Virus record (IMG/VR): IMGVR_UViG_3300042154_002686
Location: 16,562-80,561 of that record
DNA from: a virus
Strand: one strand, 5' to 3'
DNA length: 64,000 nucleotides
The translations under genes and the position numbers were made by a program. Shown piece after piece: positions 55,974 through 63,023 of this stretch; position 1 is the stretch's first letter, and every line of letters begins with the position of its first letter. Below the pieces are notes generated by a model. That model searched no databases and was not told the origin of the DNA. It saw only the letters and a list, made by a program, of their open reading frames with translations.

Positions 55974-56213
55974 ATGGACACAAATAAGCAAAAAGAAGTA
56001 ATCCAAAAAGTCAAGGAAATTTGCAAGAAAAATAAAATCGGGGTATTTATGCTCACGGACGGGATGATGACACACATCCAGACCGAGGACGGCAAAAAAC
56101 TTTCGCAGGAGCAAGTTGAGACTCTCAAGGAGCGTCTGATTGAATCGTTTTATGAGATGTATCTTGATTATTTAAGTGCGTTAAGCCTTGACTTGGGACA
56201 CGAAGAGGTGTAA
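55974..56213 (+). CDS. Small protein (79 aa)
   Basis: MDTNKQKEVIQKVKEICKKN, KIGVFMLTDGMMTHIQTEDG, QEQVETLKERLIESFYEMYL then a short end. Promoter TTGACA, 18 nt, TCATAG. Lys-rich helix followed by a beta strand; no family recognised. Confidence 0.72.
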   Translation: MDTNKQKEVIQKVKEICKKNKIGVFMLTDGMMTHIQTEDGKKLSQEQVETLKERLIESFYEMYLDYLSALSLDLGHEEV

Positions 56214-56224
56214 GGTATGGGTCT

Positions 56225-56512
56225 ATGAAACAACCCGCTCTATACTCTGTTCAGAAGTTTAACTCCGACCTTGATGGAGGTGCTTACACCTCCATTGGTT
56301 GCTATCCGAAATATTTTATTACGGCTGACGGTGGCACTCTCTCTTTTAAATCTGCAAAGGAGAACGCAGAACTTATCAGAGGCGAAATCAGAGATGGCGA
56401 CTTTCTTGGATGGCATGTCGTTGCATGCGATGTGAACTGGGAGTCATTCCTGTATTGCGACCACAGTGGAGAGCAGATTGAATCGGCATATGAGCCGATA
56501 GACGGTGCTTAA
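56225..56512 (+). CDS. Small protein (95 aa)
   Basis: MKQPALYSVQKFNSDLDGGA, YTSIGCYPKYFITADGGTLS, SAKENAELIRGEIRDGDFLG and WESFLYCDHSGEQIESAYE. Eleven bases after the previous stop. Beta-rich with one helix. Unknown. Confidence 0.7.
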   Translation: MKQPALYSVQKFNSDLDGGAYTSIGCYPKYFITADGGTLSFKSAKENAELIRGEIRDGDFLGWHVVACDVNWESFLYCDHSGEQIESAYEPIDGA

Positions 56513-56576
56513 CGCACCTCAAAGGCTTGTTAGGCTTTTAATAAATGCAACAAGGGGTGACAGCCCCCCAATGTGA

Positions 56577-56948
56577 TTGGAAAAGTTATGCAAATCGTGT
56601 GGTAAAACAAAACCAATTTCTTTGTTTTATGGAAGAAAGGGAGAATATAGCCATCACAACTTTTGCAAATCTTGTTTTAACTCTTTTGACTACCGAGAAA
56701 TAACCGAAAGAAAGAAGGTGTTTGTAAGGTTTCTTGGTAACAAGTGCTCTCGTTGTAAATTAAAGCACAACAACAAGAACACGGTTATATTCGACTTCCA
56801 CCACAGGGTGGAGGCCACCAAGGAGGCCGACTGGACTCGCATGCGTAGATGGAAGTTGGAACGCATACGGGAAGAAATGAAGAAGTGTGTAGTCCTGTGC
56901 TCGAACTGCCACAGGATGGTTCACAACACTGGTCATAAAAAGAAATAG
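56577..56948 (+). CDS. HNH endonuclease beside the tRNA cluster (123 aa)
   Basis: Starts at TTG 56577 directly after an in-frame TGA. An N-terminal zinc finger (CKSCGKTK...FCKSCF, residues 5-32) is followed by CSRCKLKHNN and an HNH-like core: IFDFHHRVEA, then LCSNCHRMVHN. HNH nucleases of this type act as homing or packaging-associated enzymes. Its end touches the tRNA-Gln 3' end, a common homing site. Free-standing homing enzyme is the likely call. Confidence 0.8.
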   Translation: MEKLCKSCGKTKPISLFYGRKGEYSHHNFCKSCFNSFDYREITERKKVFVRFLGNKCSRCKLKHNNKNTVIFDFHHRVEATKEADWTRMRRWKLERIREEMKKCVVLCSNCHRMVHNTGHKKK

Positions 56949-57015
56949 AACCGCAGGGATTTGAACCCCGACAAGGAGAATCAAAATCTCCTGTGCTACC
57001 GTTACACCACGGCTC
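56947..57015 (-). tRNA. tRNA-Gln (TTG)
   Basis: Acceptor GAGCCGT/GCGGTTC, anticodon arm GGAGA-TTTTGAT-TCTCC giving TTG, T-arm with GTTCAAATC. CCA is not encoded. Confidence 0.85.
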
Positions 57016-57017
57016 TG

Positions 57018-57130
57018 AAATTGGACGGCCCTTCGGATTCATTTATCCTGTTTCGCAGGTTTCTATGGTTTGACTCATTACGAGCCAAAATCATCCTCAT
57101 TGGCCTTGGGTTAATTACGCCCCATTATAT
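57018..57130. other. Unexplained gap inside the tRNA cluster
   Basis: 113 bases without a tRNA. On the minus strand it contains a 7-bp stem TTGGCTC/GAGTCAA with a 5-base loop and a CCTG-CGAAA-CAGG hairpin. A decayed tRNA or a small structured element is possible. Confidence 0.4.
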
Positions 57131-57205
57131 TGGTGGAGACTAAGGGAATCGAACCCTTACTGGGCGGATGCAAACCGCCCGTGCTACCATTATCACTAAG
57201 TCCCC
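57131..57205 (-). tRNA. tRNA-Ala (TGC), CCA encoded
   Basis: GGGGACT/AGTCTCC acceptor followed by A-CCA; anticodon loop TTTGCAT in a GGCGG/CCGCC stem gives TGC; T-arm GGGTTCGATTCCC. Confidence 0.88.
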
Positions 57206-57209
57206 AGAG

Positions 57210-57282
57210 TAAGGTAGACAGGGGTCGAACCTGCAACATCCAGTTTGGAAAACTGACACTCTGCCAATTGAGTTACTACCTC
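57210..57282 (-). tRNA. tRNA-Gly (TCC), probable
   Basis: Acceptor GAGGTAG/CTACCTT, anticodon arm TCAGT-TTTCCAA-ACTGG, T-arm GGTTCGACC. Loop alignment gives TCC; the overall backbone resembles tRNA-Trp, so the isotype is less certain than the tRNA itself. Confidence 0.78.
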
Positions 57283-57289
57283 GAAAAAA

Positions 57290-57374
57290 TAGAGAGAGAG
57301 GGATTCGAACCCACGGGAGTTTAACCTCCTCCTGTTTTCAAGACAGGTGCAATAAACCGCTCTGCCATCTCTCT
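57290..57374 (-). tRNA. tRNA-Ser (TGA)
   Basis: Acceptor AGAGAGA/TCTCTCT, anticodon arm CCTGT-CTTGAAA-ACAGG giving TGA, a long variable arm (GGAGGTTAAACTCC) typical of Ser, T-arm GGTTCGAATCC. Confidence 0.88.
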
Positions 57375-57380
57375 AAAACA

Positions 57381-57461
57381 TTGGTGGTGTTGGAATCGAA
57401 CCAACCTTACAGTTACGCAACAGATTTACAGTCTGCCGTCCCTCCACGGAACATACCACCA
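57381..57461 (-). tRNA. tRNA-Tyr (GTA)
   Basis: Acceptor TGGTGGT/ACCACCA, anticodon arm GCAGA-CTGTAAA-TCTGT giving GTA, an extended variable region, T-arm GGTTCGATTCC. Confidence 0.86.
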
Positions 57462-57467
57462 TAAAAG

Positions 57468-57541
57468 TATTGGAAGCGGGAGTCGAACCCGCAGTTGGAC
57501 ACATTTTAAGTGTGATGCGTCTGCCATTCCGCCATTCCAAC
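57468..57541 (-). tRNA. tRNA-Leu (TAA), short variable arm
   Basis: D-region TGGCGGAATGGCAGACGCA is Leu-like; loop CTTAAAA gives TAA. The variable region is only about six bases, unusual for Leu. Acceptor GTTGGAA/TTCCAAT. Confidence 0.8.
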
Positions 57542-57547
57542 CAAATG

Positions 57548-57619
57548 CTGGGAGGGTGAGAGTCGAACTCACGACACACGGTTTTGGAGACCGCTGAACT
57601 ACCACTGTTCTACCTCCCA
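57548..57619 (-). tRNA. tRNA-Trp (CCA)
   Basis: Acceptor TGGGAGG/CCTCCCA, anticodon arm GCGGT-CTCCAAA-ACCGT giving CCA, T-arm GAGTTCGACTC. Confidence 0.88.
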
Positions 57620-57624
57620 CAAAG

Positions 57625-57696
57625 TCACCCAGACAGGACTTGAACCTGCAAACCCCTGCTCCCAAAGCAGGTGCGATACCATTACGCTACTGGATG
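57625..57696 (-). tRNA. tRNA-Pro (TGG)
   Basis: Acceptor CATCCAG/CTGGGTG, anticodon arm CCTGC-TTTGGGA-GCAGG giving TGG, T-arm AGGTTCAAGTCCT. Confidence 0.88.
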
Positions 57697-57700
57697 TAAA

Positions 57701-58144
57701 TTATACCGAGAACCAAAAGAACTTAGATTTTGGTATCTTGTAAAAGTATTCACTATCGTTGACGAACCTGTTGGGAGACTCCCTTGGAGTCGTCCCCTTG
57801 ACGATAGCCATGATTTCGCTTTCGTTGCATATGCCGATTTTCTTCAATGAGACCGACACGATTGCGTATTCATGGAGGGCATACCTTTTTGTGTCAAAGA
57901 ACTTAACCTTTCTTTGCAGAAAGTTTACATCTGCAAATGGGAACTCTTCTGTATTCCAAACCATCCTTCGTTCCACTTCTACGCACAGGCTATCATCTTC
58001 CGTAATTAAGTCAACACCGTATTTATCTGGATTGTCTATAAGCCTTATTCCAATACGGCCATACCACTCCTTTACGACCTCTCTTGCGGGAAGGTCGTTC
58101 TCGTCATGCAACTTCTGCTCGAATGGTTTGGATTTATTATTCAT
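57701..58144 (-). CDS. PD-(D/E)XK-like nuclease inside the tRNA cluster (147 aa)
   Basis: MNNKSKPFEQKLHDENDLPA, then KYGVDLITEDDSLCVEVERR (Asp and Glu-x-Glu spacing of a PD-(D/E)XK core, residues 42-61, although the usual Lys is Glu/Arg here), VNFLQRKVKFFDTKRYALHE and a C-terminal beta part. It splits the tRNA cluster between tRNA-Pro and tRNA-Ile. A DNA or RNA endonuclease is plausible; inactive or divergent site possible. Confidence 0.62.
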   Translation of the reverse strand: MNNKSKPFEQKLHDENDLPAREVVKEWYGRIGIRLIDNPDKYGVDLITEDDSLCVEVERRMVWNTEEFPFADVNFLQRKVKFFDTKRYALHEYAIVSVSLKKIGICNESEIMAIVKGTTPRESPNRFVNDSEYFYKIPKSKFFWFSV

Positions 58145-58148
58145 AAAG

Positions 58149-58224
58149 TGGTGGGCGTGGAGGGGGTCGAACCCTCGACTTAGCCCTTATAAAGAGCCCA
58201 CTCTAACCGCTGAGTTACACGCCC
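58149..58224 (-). tRNA. tRNA-Ile (TAT), CCA encoded
   Basis: Acceptor GGGCGTG/CACGCCC then A-CCA; anticodon arm GGCTC-TTTATAA-GGGCT gives TAT (AUA codons); T-arm GGGTTCGACCC. Confidence 0.86.
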
Positions 58225-58230
58225 AGAAAT

Positions 58231-58300
58231 CAGCCCGCTTGGAATCGAACCAAGATTAATGGATTAGAAATCCACTGTTCTATCCGTTGAACTACGAGCC
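58231..58300 (-). tRNA. tRNA-Arg (TCT)
   Basis: Acceptor GGCTCGT/GCGGGCT with wobble pairs, anticodon arm GTGGA-TTTCTAA-TCCAT giving TCT, T-arm TGGTTCGATTCCA. Confidence 0.86.
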
Positions 58301-58308
58301 GTAAATGG

Positions 58309-58380
58309 AGGTCTGTGACGGAGTTGAACCGACAACCGCCTGTTTACAAAACAGGTGTTCTACCATTGAACTAACAGACC
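58309..58380 (-). tRNA. tRNA-Thr (TGT)
   Basis: Acceptor GGTCTGT/ACAGACC, anticodon arm CCTGT-TTTGTAA-ACAGG giving TGT, T-arm CGGTTCAACTCCG. First tRNA of the cluster in transcription order. Confidence 0.88.
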
Positions 58381-58440
58381 GTATCAAGGAACAAAAAGGG
58401 GGGCTTTCGCCCCCCATCGTTATTTATTGACTTCTGTCAA

Positions 58441-58866
58441 TTAGAAGGGAGCATCCTCGGACTGCTTGCCCTTGGAATACTTGCTCACCTTGAGGATAGA
58501 CTTCGCTTCACCGTCCTTGTTGGTATACGCTTCGCTCTTGAGCGAAATGTCCAACTTCATGCCGACAAAGGACTTGACGAAGTTGAAGAACTCGCCACTC
58601 TTGCTGAAGTCGAGTTCAGCACCATGCTCAATCTTCATGCCAGTGGCAACGATGAGTTGGTTGAGTCGCCAGTAGACGGTATCCTTATTAAGGAGGTCGT
58701 CCTTGACTTGACGGTTCTTGCTATCCTTGAAGGTAATGGTCGCCTTCTCGAAGCCTTGCTGGGTGAGGTTCTTTTCCACCGCTTCAACGACTACGGAGTA
58801 GTCGCCTTCTGCCGTGAAACGCTCGGGACGGTCTGAACTATTGAGGTCTACTTTGAACTTGGACAT
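58441..58866 (-). CDS. DUF669-like single-stranded DNA-binding protein (141 aa)
   Basis: MSKFKVDLNSSDRPERFTAE, GDYSVVVEAVEKNLTQQGFE, KATITFKDSKNRQVKDDLLN, then NQLIVATGMKIEHGAELDFS, and an acidic end QSEDAPF. The fold pattern matches the DUF669 phage SSB-like family, and the Pro-Phe tip is the SSB partner-binding tail. It sits downstream of exonuclease and RecT-like genes, consistent with a recombination set. Promoter TTGACA with TACTGC 19 nt away. Confidence 0.75.
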   Translation of the reverse strand: MSKFKVDLNSSDRPERFTAEGDYSVVVEAVEKNLTQQGFEKATITFKDSKNRQVKDDLLNKDTVYWRLNQLIVATGMKIEHGAELDFSKSGEFFNFVKSFVGMKLDISLKSEAYTNKDGEAKSILKVSKYSKGKQSEDAPF

Positions 58867-58869
58867 GTT

Positions 58870-59190
58870 TTACTTGGTGTGTTGGTTAATGGAAGGAGCA
58901 GTATGCACTGAAGCGGGCTTCTTGTCAAGCGTATTTTCGATACGCTTAACAGCAAGGCTGGTCTCGATAGTTGCGTAGATAGACCAAGCAGTGATTGCGG
59001 CAATCGTAAAGATTGCAACCGCATCAAGAACCTTTCGGCCACGATGGGTAATCGTGAAGAAAGGCTCCTTCTCGGGCTTTTCGTAAGTGTAGTGGTAGTC
59101 GTAGTAATAGTTATTAATCGACTCGTCCTTCTTCCAAGGGCAAGCGGACTTACCGTTGCACTTATCTTCGTTGTTCTTTTTTGTGGTCAT
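58870..59190 (-). CDS. Membrane-anchored small protein (106 aa)
   Basis: MTTKKNNEDKCNGKSACPWK, a Tyr-rich stretch (NNYYYDYHYTYEKPEKEP), one membrane helix AVAIFTIAAITAWSIYATIE (about residues 56-75) and a polar tail. Promoter TTGACA, 18 nt, TAATGA (59216-59245). It interrupts the recombination genes; role unknown. Confidence 0.7.
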   Translation of the reverse strand: MTTKKNNEDKCNGKSACPWKKDESINNYYYDYHYTYEKPEKEPFFTITHRGRKVLDAVAIFTIAAITAWSIYATIETSLAVKRIENTLDKKPASVHTAPSINQHTK

Positions 59191-59218
59191 GTGTGTATTA
59201 TGGGTTAGAGGTTATTCA

Positions 59219-60124
59219 TTATGTCAGCCAACTTGGCATTGTCAAGGAGTTAATTCCTTTTGAGTGAGAAGGATACTTGCCCGTGGCAATACAGTTAGCG
59301 AGAGTTTCAAGGAGACGCTGACGGATTTTGAACGCCTTGTCAAGACTTTGTTCATCAAGTTCGTAGAGAGCCACGCAGTGTGGGGGTTCGGACTCGACAG
59401 CAACAAATATAAAACGCTTTACGGGAAGGCCAGCGAGTCTGGCTGTCGCAATATAATGTGCGGCTTGCATCCAGTATCCAAGGCTCATAAACTTACGGGA
59501 GAATTCTTCCGCAGACGAGTCCTGTGTCGTTTTGAGGTCTACGATGACAGTGCCATCCATGGTCACAAGGTCAGCACGACACTTGCAAGCAATCTCAAGA
59601 CCCTTGACTTTTTCAACAGCCATAATGGACAGTTCGGCCTTGGCTGAATAATGCTTTAGATAAGGAATGACCTCTTCATTCTCAAAGACGGCCTTTGCCA
59701 TGCCCTTGGCAAGAATATCCTGTTCTGCCGTAATGATGGTTTTGCCAGTGTTTTCGCTGTGGAACTTCGTCCACCAATCAAGACTGACCTTGGCCTTGTC
59801 GGACGGCTCCTGTGCCTTGGTCTGGGACGCAGTGGGCTTCTTGGGAGCATCCTCTGGGATGACCGCAATTTCAGAAGCCCACTTCTCTGGCTCAAAGACA
59901 AGCGTATGAGTAGCCGTTCCAAGTGCCATGGCTTGGGTTGAGGGGTCGGGAGGGGAGTTCATCCACTGCCAGAAGTGTGCTGGAGATTTCTTGAGAGCCA
60001 TAAGCCCGCCCTTGGATAAACCCATGGTGCGGTGATATTGCGTGGAGTCAATGTTGGCATTAATTCCAGACGCAAGACCAGCGGAGTCTTGCTTGCCTCC
60101 GTTGTCGGTAGAGTAAGTTCCCAT
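59219..60124 (-). CDS. RecE/YqaJ-type PD-(D/E)XK exonuclease (301 aa)
   Basis: MGTYSTDNGGKQDSAGLASG, SKGGLMALKKSPAHFWQWMN, ATHTLVFEPEKWASEIAVIP and CKCRADLVTMDG-TVIVDLKTTQ. The Asp in RADLV and the Asp-x-Lys in VDLKTT form the nuclease core shared with RecE C-terminal and YqaJ-type exonucleases. It degrades one strand to give substrate for the RecT-like partner encoded just upstream (stop 60126, start 60124). ATG 60124 is chosen over longer starts inside recT. Confidence 0.84.
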   Translation of the reverse strand: MGTYSTDNGGKQDSAGLASGINANIDSTQYHRTMGLSKGGLMALKKSPAHFWQWMNSPPDPSTQAMALGTATHTLVFEPEKWASEIAVIPEDAPKKPTASQTKAQEPSDKAKVSLDWWTKFHSENTGKTIITAEQDILAKGMAKAVFENEEVIPYLKHYSAKAELSIMAVEKVKGLEIACKCRADLVTMDGTVIVDLKTTQDSSAEEFSRKFMSLGYWMQAAHYIATARLAGLPVKRFIFVAVESEPPHCVALYELDEQSLDKAFKIRQRLLETLANCIATGKYPSHSKGINSLTMPSWLT

Positions 60125-60125
60125 T

Positions 60126-60950
60126 TTACTTAATTGCTTCGAGGATGCCGATAATCTTTTCGGGGGCCGCAAGGATACGCTGTGCGGTCATGGCATCAAG
60201 GTCACGATAAGACTGACCAGCCTTGATGTATCCCTTCTCGGTAAGATACGATGAAGCCTTGGGTTCAAAACGCTGGAGGAGGCCATCCAGACGACCCTTG
60301 ACCGCACTCGCTGGGTCTTCAACGACCTCTACCTCTGAAATCTGAGCCGCAACAGGAACTGGCTTCGTAACAATGTTCTTTTCAACATTGCTGAAGTCAG
60401 AAACCTCTTCTGGGGTATAGATGCCAGCAACAATCTGGGGCATCAGAAGGCGGACGGCTTCAGAGATACAGCGAGCCGTAAGCATCTGGCGGGGGAACTT
60501 CTGCCAGTTAGCCTTAATCTTTCCAACACTACCAGCCACACCGTTCTTAACCATCTCGTCAAGCGAGACGGCAATCTCAACATCATTACCATCACAAGTC
60601 CAAGTGCCAGCCACACGCTTGTCGGAGCGTTCAGTCCACTTGACCTTACCACCAGAGGCGAGATAGCGACCCAGCATAGCATCGGCTCGCATCGTCAGTT
60701 TGCCTTCAATGATATGGTAAGTCTTGGCGAGTTCAAGGGGAGCCTTGCCTTCAGCGAGGCACTGCATGGCAAGAACCATGCCCTGCTCAACCTTGGTGCA
60801 ACCAAACATTCCAGAGCCAGAAATCATTTCTCCCATGACTTGAATGGCTTGCATGGGGTCGTTAATCTTATTGTAGAAAGAGGGAGCGGAAGGCTCCATA
60901 CTCTTTCGGGCTACTGGGAGGGTGTGTTCGTTGGTGTGTGTATCGTCCAT
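60126..60950 (-). CDS. RecT-like single-strand annealing protein (274 aa)
   Basis: MDDTHTNEHTLPVARKSMEP, PMQAIQVMGEMISGSGMFGC, TYHIIEGKLTMRADAMLGRY, NWQKFPRQMLTARCISEAVR and PQIVAGIYTPEEVSDF. The RARxxxEAxR-like segment followed by GxYTPEE is the signature of RecT-family annealases. Works with the adjacent exonuclease in homology-based recombination. ATG 60950 is used; promoter TTGACA (60995-61000), 18 nt, TGATAC (60971-60976) rules out the earlier ATG. Confidence 0.84.
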   Translation of the reverse strand: MDDTHTNEHTLPVARKSMEPSAPSFYNKINDPMQAIQVMGEMISGSGMFGCTKVEQGMVLAMQCLAEGKAPLELAKTYHIIEGKLTMRADAMLGRYLASGGKVKWTERSDKRVAGTWTCDGNDVEIAVSLDEMVKNGVAGSVGKIKANWQKFPRQMLTARCISEAVRLLMPQIVAGIYTPEEVSDFSNVEKNIVTKPVPVAAQISEVEVVEDPASAVKGRLDGLLQRFEPKASSYLTEKGYIKAGQSYRDLDAMTAQRILAAPEKIIGILEAIK

Positions 60951-61011
60951 ATTATTTGTGGTGTAAGGTTGTATCATTCAGAAAGGGTGACAGTTGTCAA
61001 GAGTAAAGGCC

Positions 61012-61275
61012 ATGAAAGAGATATCCGTGTTCGAGCCACAGGAAATAAACGGTTTCATAATCGAACCGCTATGCGTACCTTCTACGGAAAAAGCAATAAG
61101 TCAAACCGTGGCTGGTGCAACCAATTTGTTGTGGTTTTCGTTTAATCTTGCAATAGCAGACAATGACAGGGAACAGGCTGAACTCCTTTCAAAGATGATA
61201 AAGATGGTTATTACGGAAGAAATGGATGCTAATTTATACGGGGATATAGAGGACGCAATAAATAGCATTGACTAA
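61012..61275 (+). CDS. Small acidic protein (87 aa)
   Basis: MKEISVFEPQEINGFIIEPL, CVPSTEKAISQTVAGATNLL, WFSFNLAIADNDREQAELLS and a helix KMIKMVITEEMDANLYGDIE. Divergent from recT; its own promoter is unclear and partly overlaps the recT one. Function unknown. Confidence 0.68.
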   Translation: MKEISVFEPQEINGFIIEPLCVPSTEKAISQTVAGATNLLWFSFNLAIADNDREQAELLSKMIKMVITEEMDANLYGDIEDAINSID

Positions 61276-61302
61276 CGCAAGCGGAAGTGCATCATGTATC
61301 GG

Positions 61303-61767
61303 ATGCACAAAACTATACTAAATACCCTCCTTCTCACCGTTGCTGTTTCTGGATACGCTGTATCCCCAGAAATGCTTAAGGCTGTCGCCATGGTTGAGTC
61401 ATCCAATAACCCCAAGGCTGTCGGAGACAGCGGTAAAGCCCTTGGCATGTATCAGTTACACAAGCCCGCTTGGGAACAAATCAGCCAACAGCGTGAGAAG
61501 GCTGGCCTCAAGACTTGGTCGTGGTCTTACGCTCTTGACAAGGACATTTCTGCCATCTATGCTTCCGCATACATGGATTGGCTATCTGATGGACTTAAGA
61601 AGCGTATCGGGCGAAACCCCGAGCCTTGGGAAGTCTATGCGGCTTATAACCGTGGACTTGGCGGGTTTGCAAAGGTAAACTACAAGTTCTCAAGCCTTCC
61701 TGCTCACACCCAAAAGGCATGCCAAAAGATAACCTCATTAACCCAAAATTCAAACCCGAAGCGGTAA
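61303..61767 (+). CDS. Secreted lytic transglycosylase-like endolysin (154 aa)
   Basis: Signal-peptide-like start MHKTILNTLLLTVAVSGYAV, then the SLT fold: AMVESSNNPKAVGDSGKALG with catalytic Glu32, GMYQLHKPAW, and AAYNRGLGG near the end. It should cleave peptidoglycan in the periplasm; a secreted lysin implies SAR- or sec-dependent release. ATG 61303 follows promoter TTGACT, 18 nt, TCATGT. Overlaps the resolvase gene by 49 bases. Confidence 0.85.
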   Translation: MHKTILNTLLLTVAVSGYAVSPEMLKAVAMVESSNNPKAVGDSGKALGMYQLHKPAWEQISQQREKAGLKTWSWSYALDKDISAIYASAYMDWLSDGLKKRIGRNPEPWEVYAAYNRGLGGFAKVNYKFSSLPAHTQKACQKITSLTQNSNPKR

Positions 61768-62246
61768 GGTTTGTTTCTATTGACAGCGGAACACATGGGG
61801 CAATCTGCTCATGTTCTTATGTCGATGGAAAAATAACTTTATATAAACTAAATGGACTTAACCCTTCTGAACTCCTCCCACTCCTTGATGCGGCTCTTGG
61901 TGACTTGGCTACCCTTGACTGCGTTATCATTGAACAACCTCCGTATTTCATGGGGACTATGATACCATCGGCTCGAATAGCATTGCTATTTGAGTCTTTT
62001 GGTATCCTTGTCGGTTACCTCATGGCGAGGGGGGTGCAGGTTGTTAGAGTCACGCCAAAGGCGTGGCAAAAGAGGCTGAACGACCACCTCGGTACAAGAG
62101 GTAAGCAAAAACATGCACAATGGAAAAAAGTTTTAACGGATTACGCAAAATCACGATATGCTGGAACAGTTGGATTAACTGGACAGACTTCAGATGCCCT
62201 GCTTATTGCGGAGTGGTGGACTAATGAAGGAATTTTCAACAAATGA
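61719..62246 (+). CDS. RuvC-like Holliday junction resolvase (175 aa)
   Basis: RNase H-like fold: AVRFVSIDSGTHGAI with Asp22, VIIEQPPYFMGTM with the second acid near residue 72, RVTPKAWQKRL and DALLIAEWW with a late Asp. These acidic residues match RuvC-type resolvases used for genome debranching before packaging. The gene overlaps the lysin end and is followed by an HNH gene with a four-base overlap. Confidence 0.82.
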   Translation: MPKDNLINPKFKPEAVRFVSIDSGTHGAICSCSYVDGKITLYKLNGLNPSELLPLLDAALGDLATLDCVIIEQPPYFMGTMIPSARIALLFESFGILVGYLMARGVQVVRVTPKAWQKRLNDHLGTRGKQKHAQWKKVLTDYAKSRYAGTVGLTGQTSDALLIAEWWTNEGIFNK

Positions 62247-62533
62247 AAAGAACGCCATTAAAAAGAGGCACAAAGCGACTTAAGCCAGTGTCAAAGAAGC
62301 GTAGCAAGCAAAACGCAGTCTATACTTCGATAAGAAAAGAGTTTATAGCACAGCACCCAAAGTGTCAAGTGTGTGAGATGATTCCCTCAGACCAAATCCA
62401 CCACCGCAGAGGCCGATGGGGCGAGCGTCTTAATGAATCTGAGTTTTTCCTTGCGGTATGCCACCCGTGTCATGTGAAGATTCACAATGACCCAGCGTGG
62501 GCGTACTCACACGGATTTCTTCTTAAGAGATAA
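62243..62533 (+). CDS. HNH nuclease, NinG/Ref-like (96 aa)
   Basis: Lys/Arg-rich start (MKRTPLKRGTKRLKPVSKKR), then CQVCEMIPSDQ-IHHRRGRWGERL and LAVCHPCHVKIHNDPAW. The CxxC, HH, CxxC and final H-N give a complete HNH/zinc site. The gene type recalls NinG/Ref recombination nucleases; coupling to a RuvC-like gene supports a recombination role. Confidence 0.8.
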   Translation: MKRTPLKRGTKRLKPVSKKRSKQNAVYTSIRKEFIAQHPKCQVCEMIPSDQIHHRRGRWGERLNESEFFLAVCHPCHVKIHNDPAWAYSHGFLLKR

Positions 62534-62674
62534 CTCTTTAATCGCCTTCTTTCGAGCGTCTTGAAGGATTTCATCCTTCTGTTCGTCTGTTAGGTTTGGT
62601 AACTGGACGAAGAACCTGTCAAGTTCTACTCTTAGTTTTCTTGTTACTTCTTTGTATTTTGCTTGTTTTCCCAT
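62507..62674 (-). CDS. Small helical protein (55 aa)
   Basis: ATG 62674 (MGKQAKYKEVTRKLRVELDR) is preferred; the longer frame overlaps the HTH gene. FFVQLPNLTDEQKDEILQDA and a Lys-rich end follow. It overlaps the HTH gene by 56 bases and converges with the HNH gene (27-base overlap). Helical; unknown. Confidence 0.6.
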   Translation of the reverse strand: MGKQAKYKEVTRKLRVELDRFFVQLPNLTDEQKDEILQDARKKAIKELSLKKKSV

Positions 62675-63023
62675 AAATAGAATAATTGACTCCTTTTTGT
62701 GAGCCGTAAGGTGCTGTTTTAAAGTTTCGGTTATATCTTGCACCAAGAGAATAAATGGTATAAATACTTGTTCCAAGCATGTCAGCCGCTTCTCTTGCCG
62801 TGTACTTCATCGTGTCCATGCCGAGCAGTTGCTCTTTTAGCATCCCACGCATTATCCTTGGTGACTCGGATATAAGCCTTGTGTTAATTCTGCTTGCGGA
62901 CGAGCGTAGCGAACTAACGCTCTTACCCGTTATCCTGCTTATCTCCTCAACGGTCAAGCCCTCCTCCTGTGCCATCTTAACGGCTCTAAGGGTTGACCCC
63001 TGCTTGGGCCCGTTTTTAGCCAT
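62619..63023 (-). CDS. HTH paralog, copy 1 (134 aa)
   Basis: MAKNGPKQGSTLRAVKMAQE, then EGLTVEEISRITGKSVSSLR (a clear helix-turn-helix, residues 20-40) and a second unit MKYTAREAADMLGTSIYTIY (73-92). Both halves look like tandem HTH units. It is 30-40% identical by eye to the neighbouring 63016 gene. Probably a DNA-binding regulator; starts eight bases inside the previous gene. Confidence 0.7.
   Translation of the reverse strand: MAKNGPKQGSTLRAVKMAQEEGLTVEEISRITGKSVSSLRSSASRINTRLISESPRIMRGMLKEQLLGMDTMKYTAREAADMLGTSIYTIYSLGARYNRNFKTAPYGSQKGVNYSIYGKTSKIQRSNKKTKSRT

Noticed and set aside
57018-57130. A twelfth tRNA in the gap after tRNA-Gln
   Set aside because: A stem-loop with a CAT-like triplet exists, but no consistent acceptor and T-arm could be formed.
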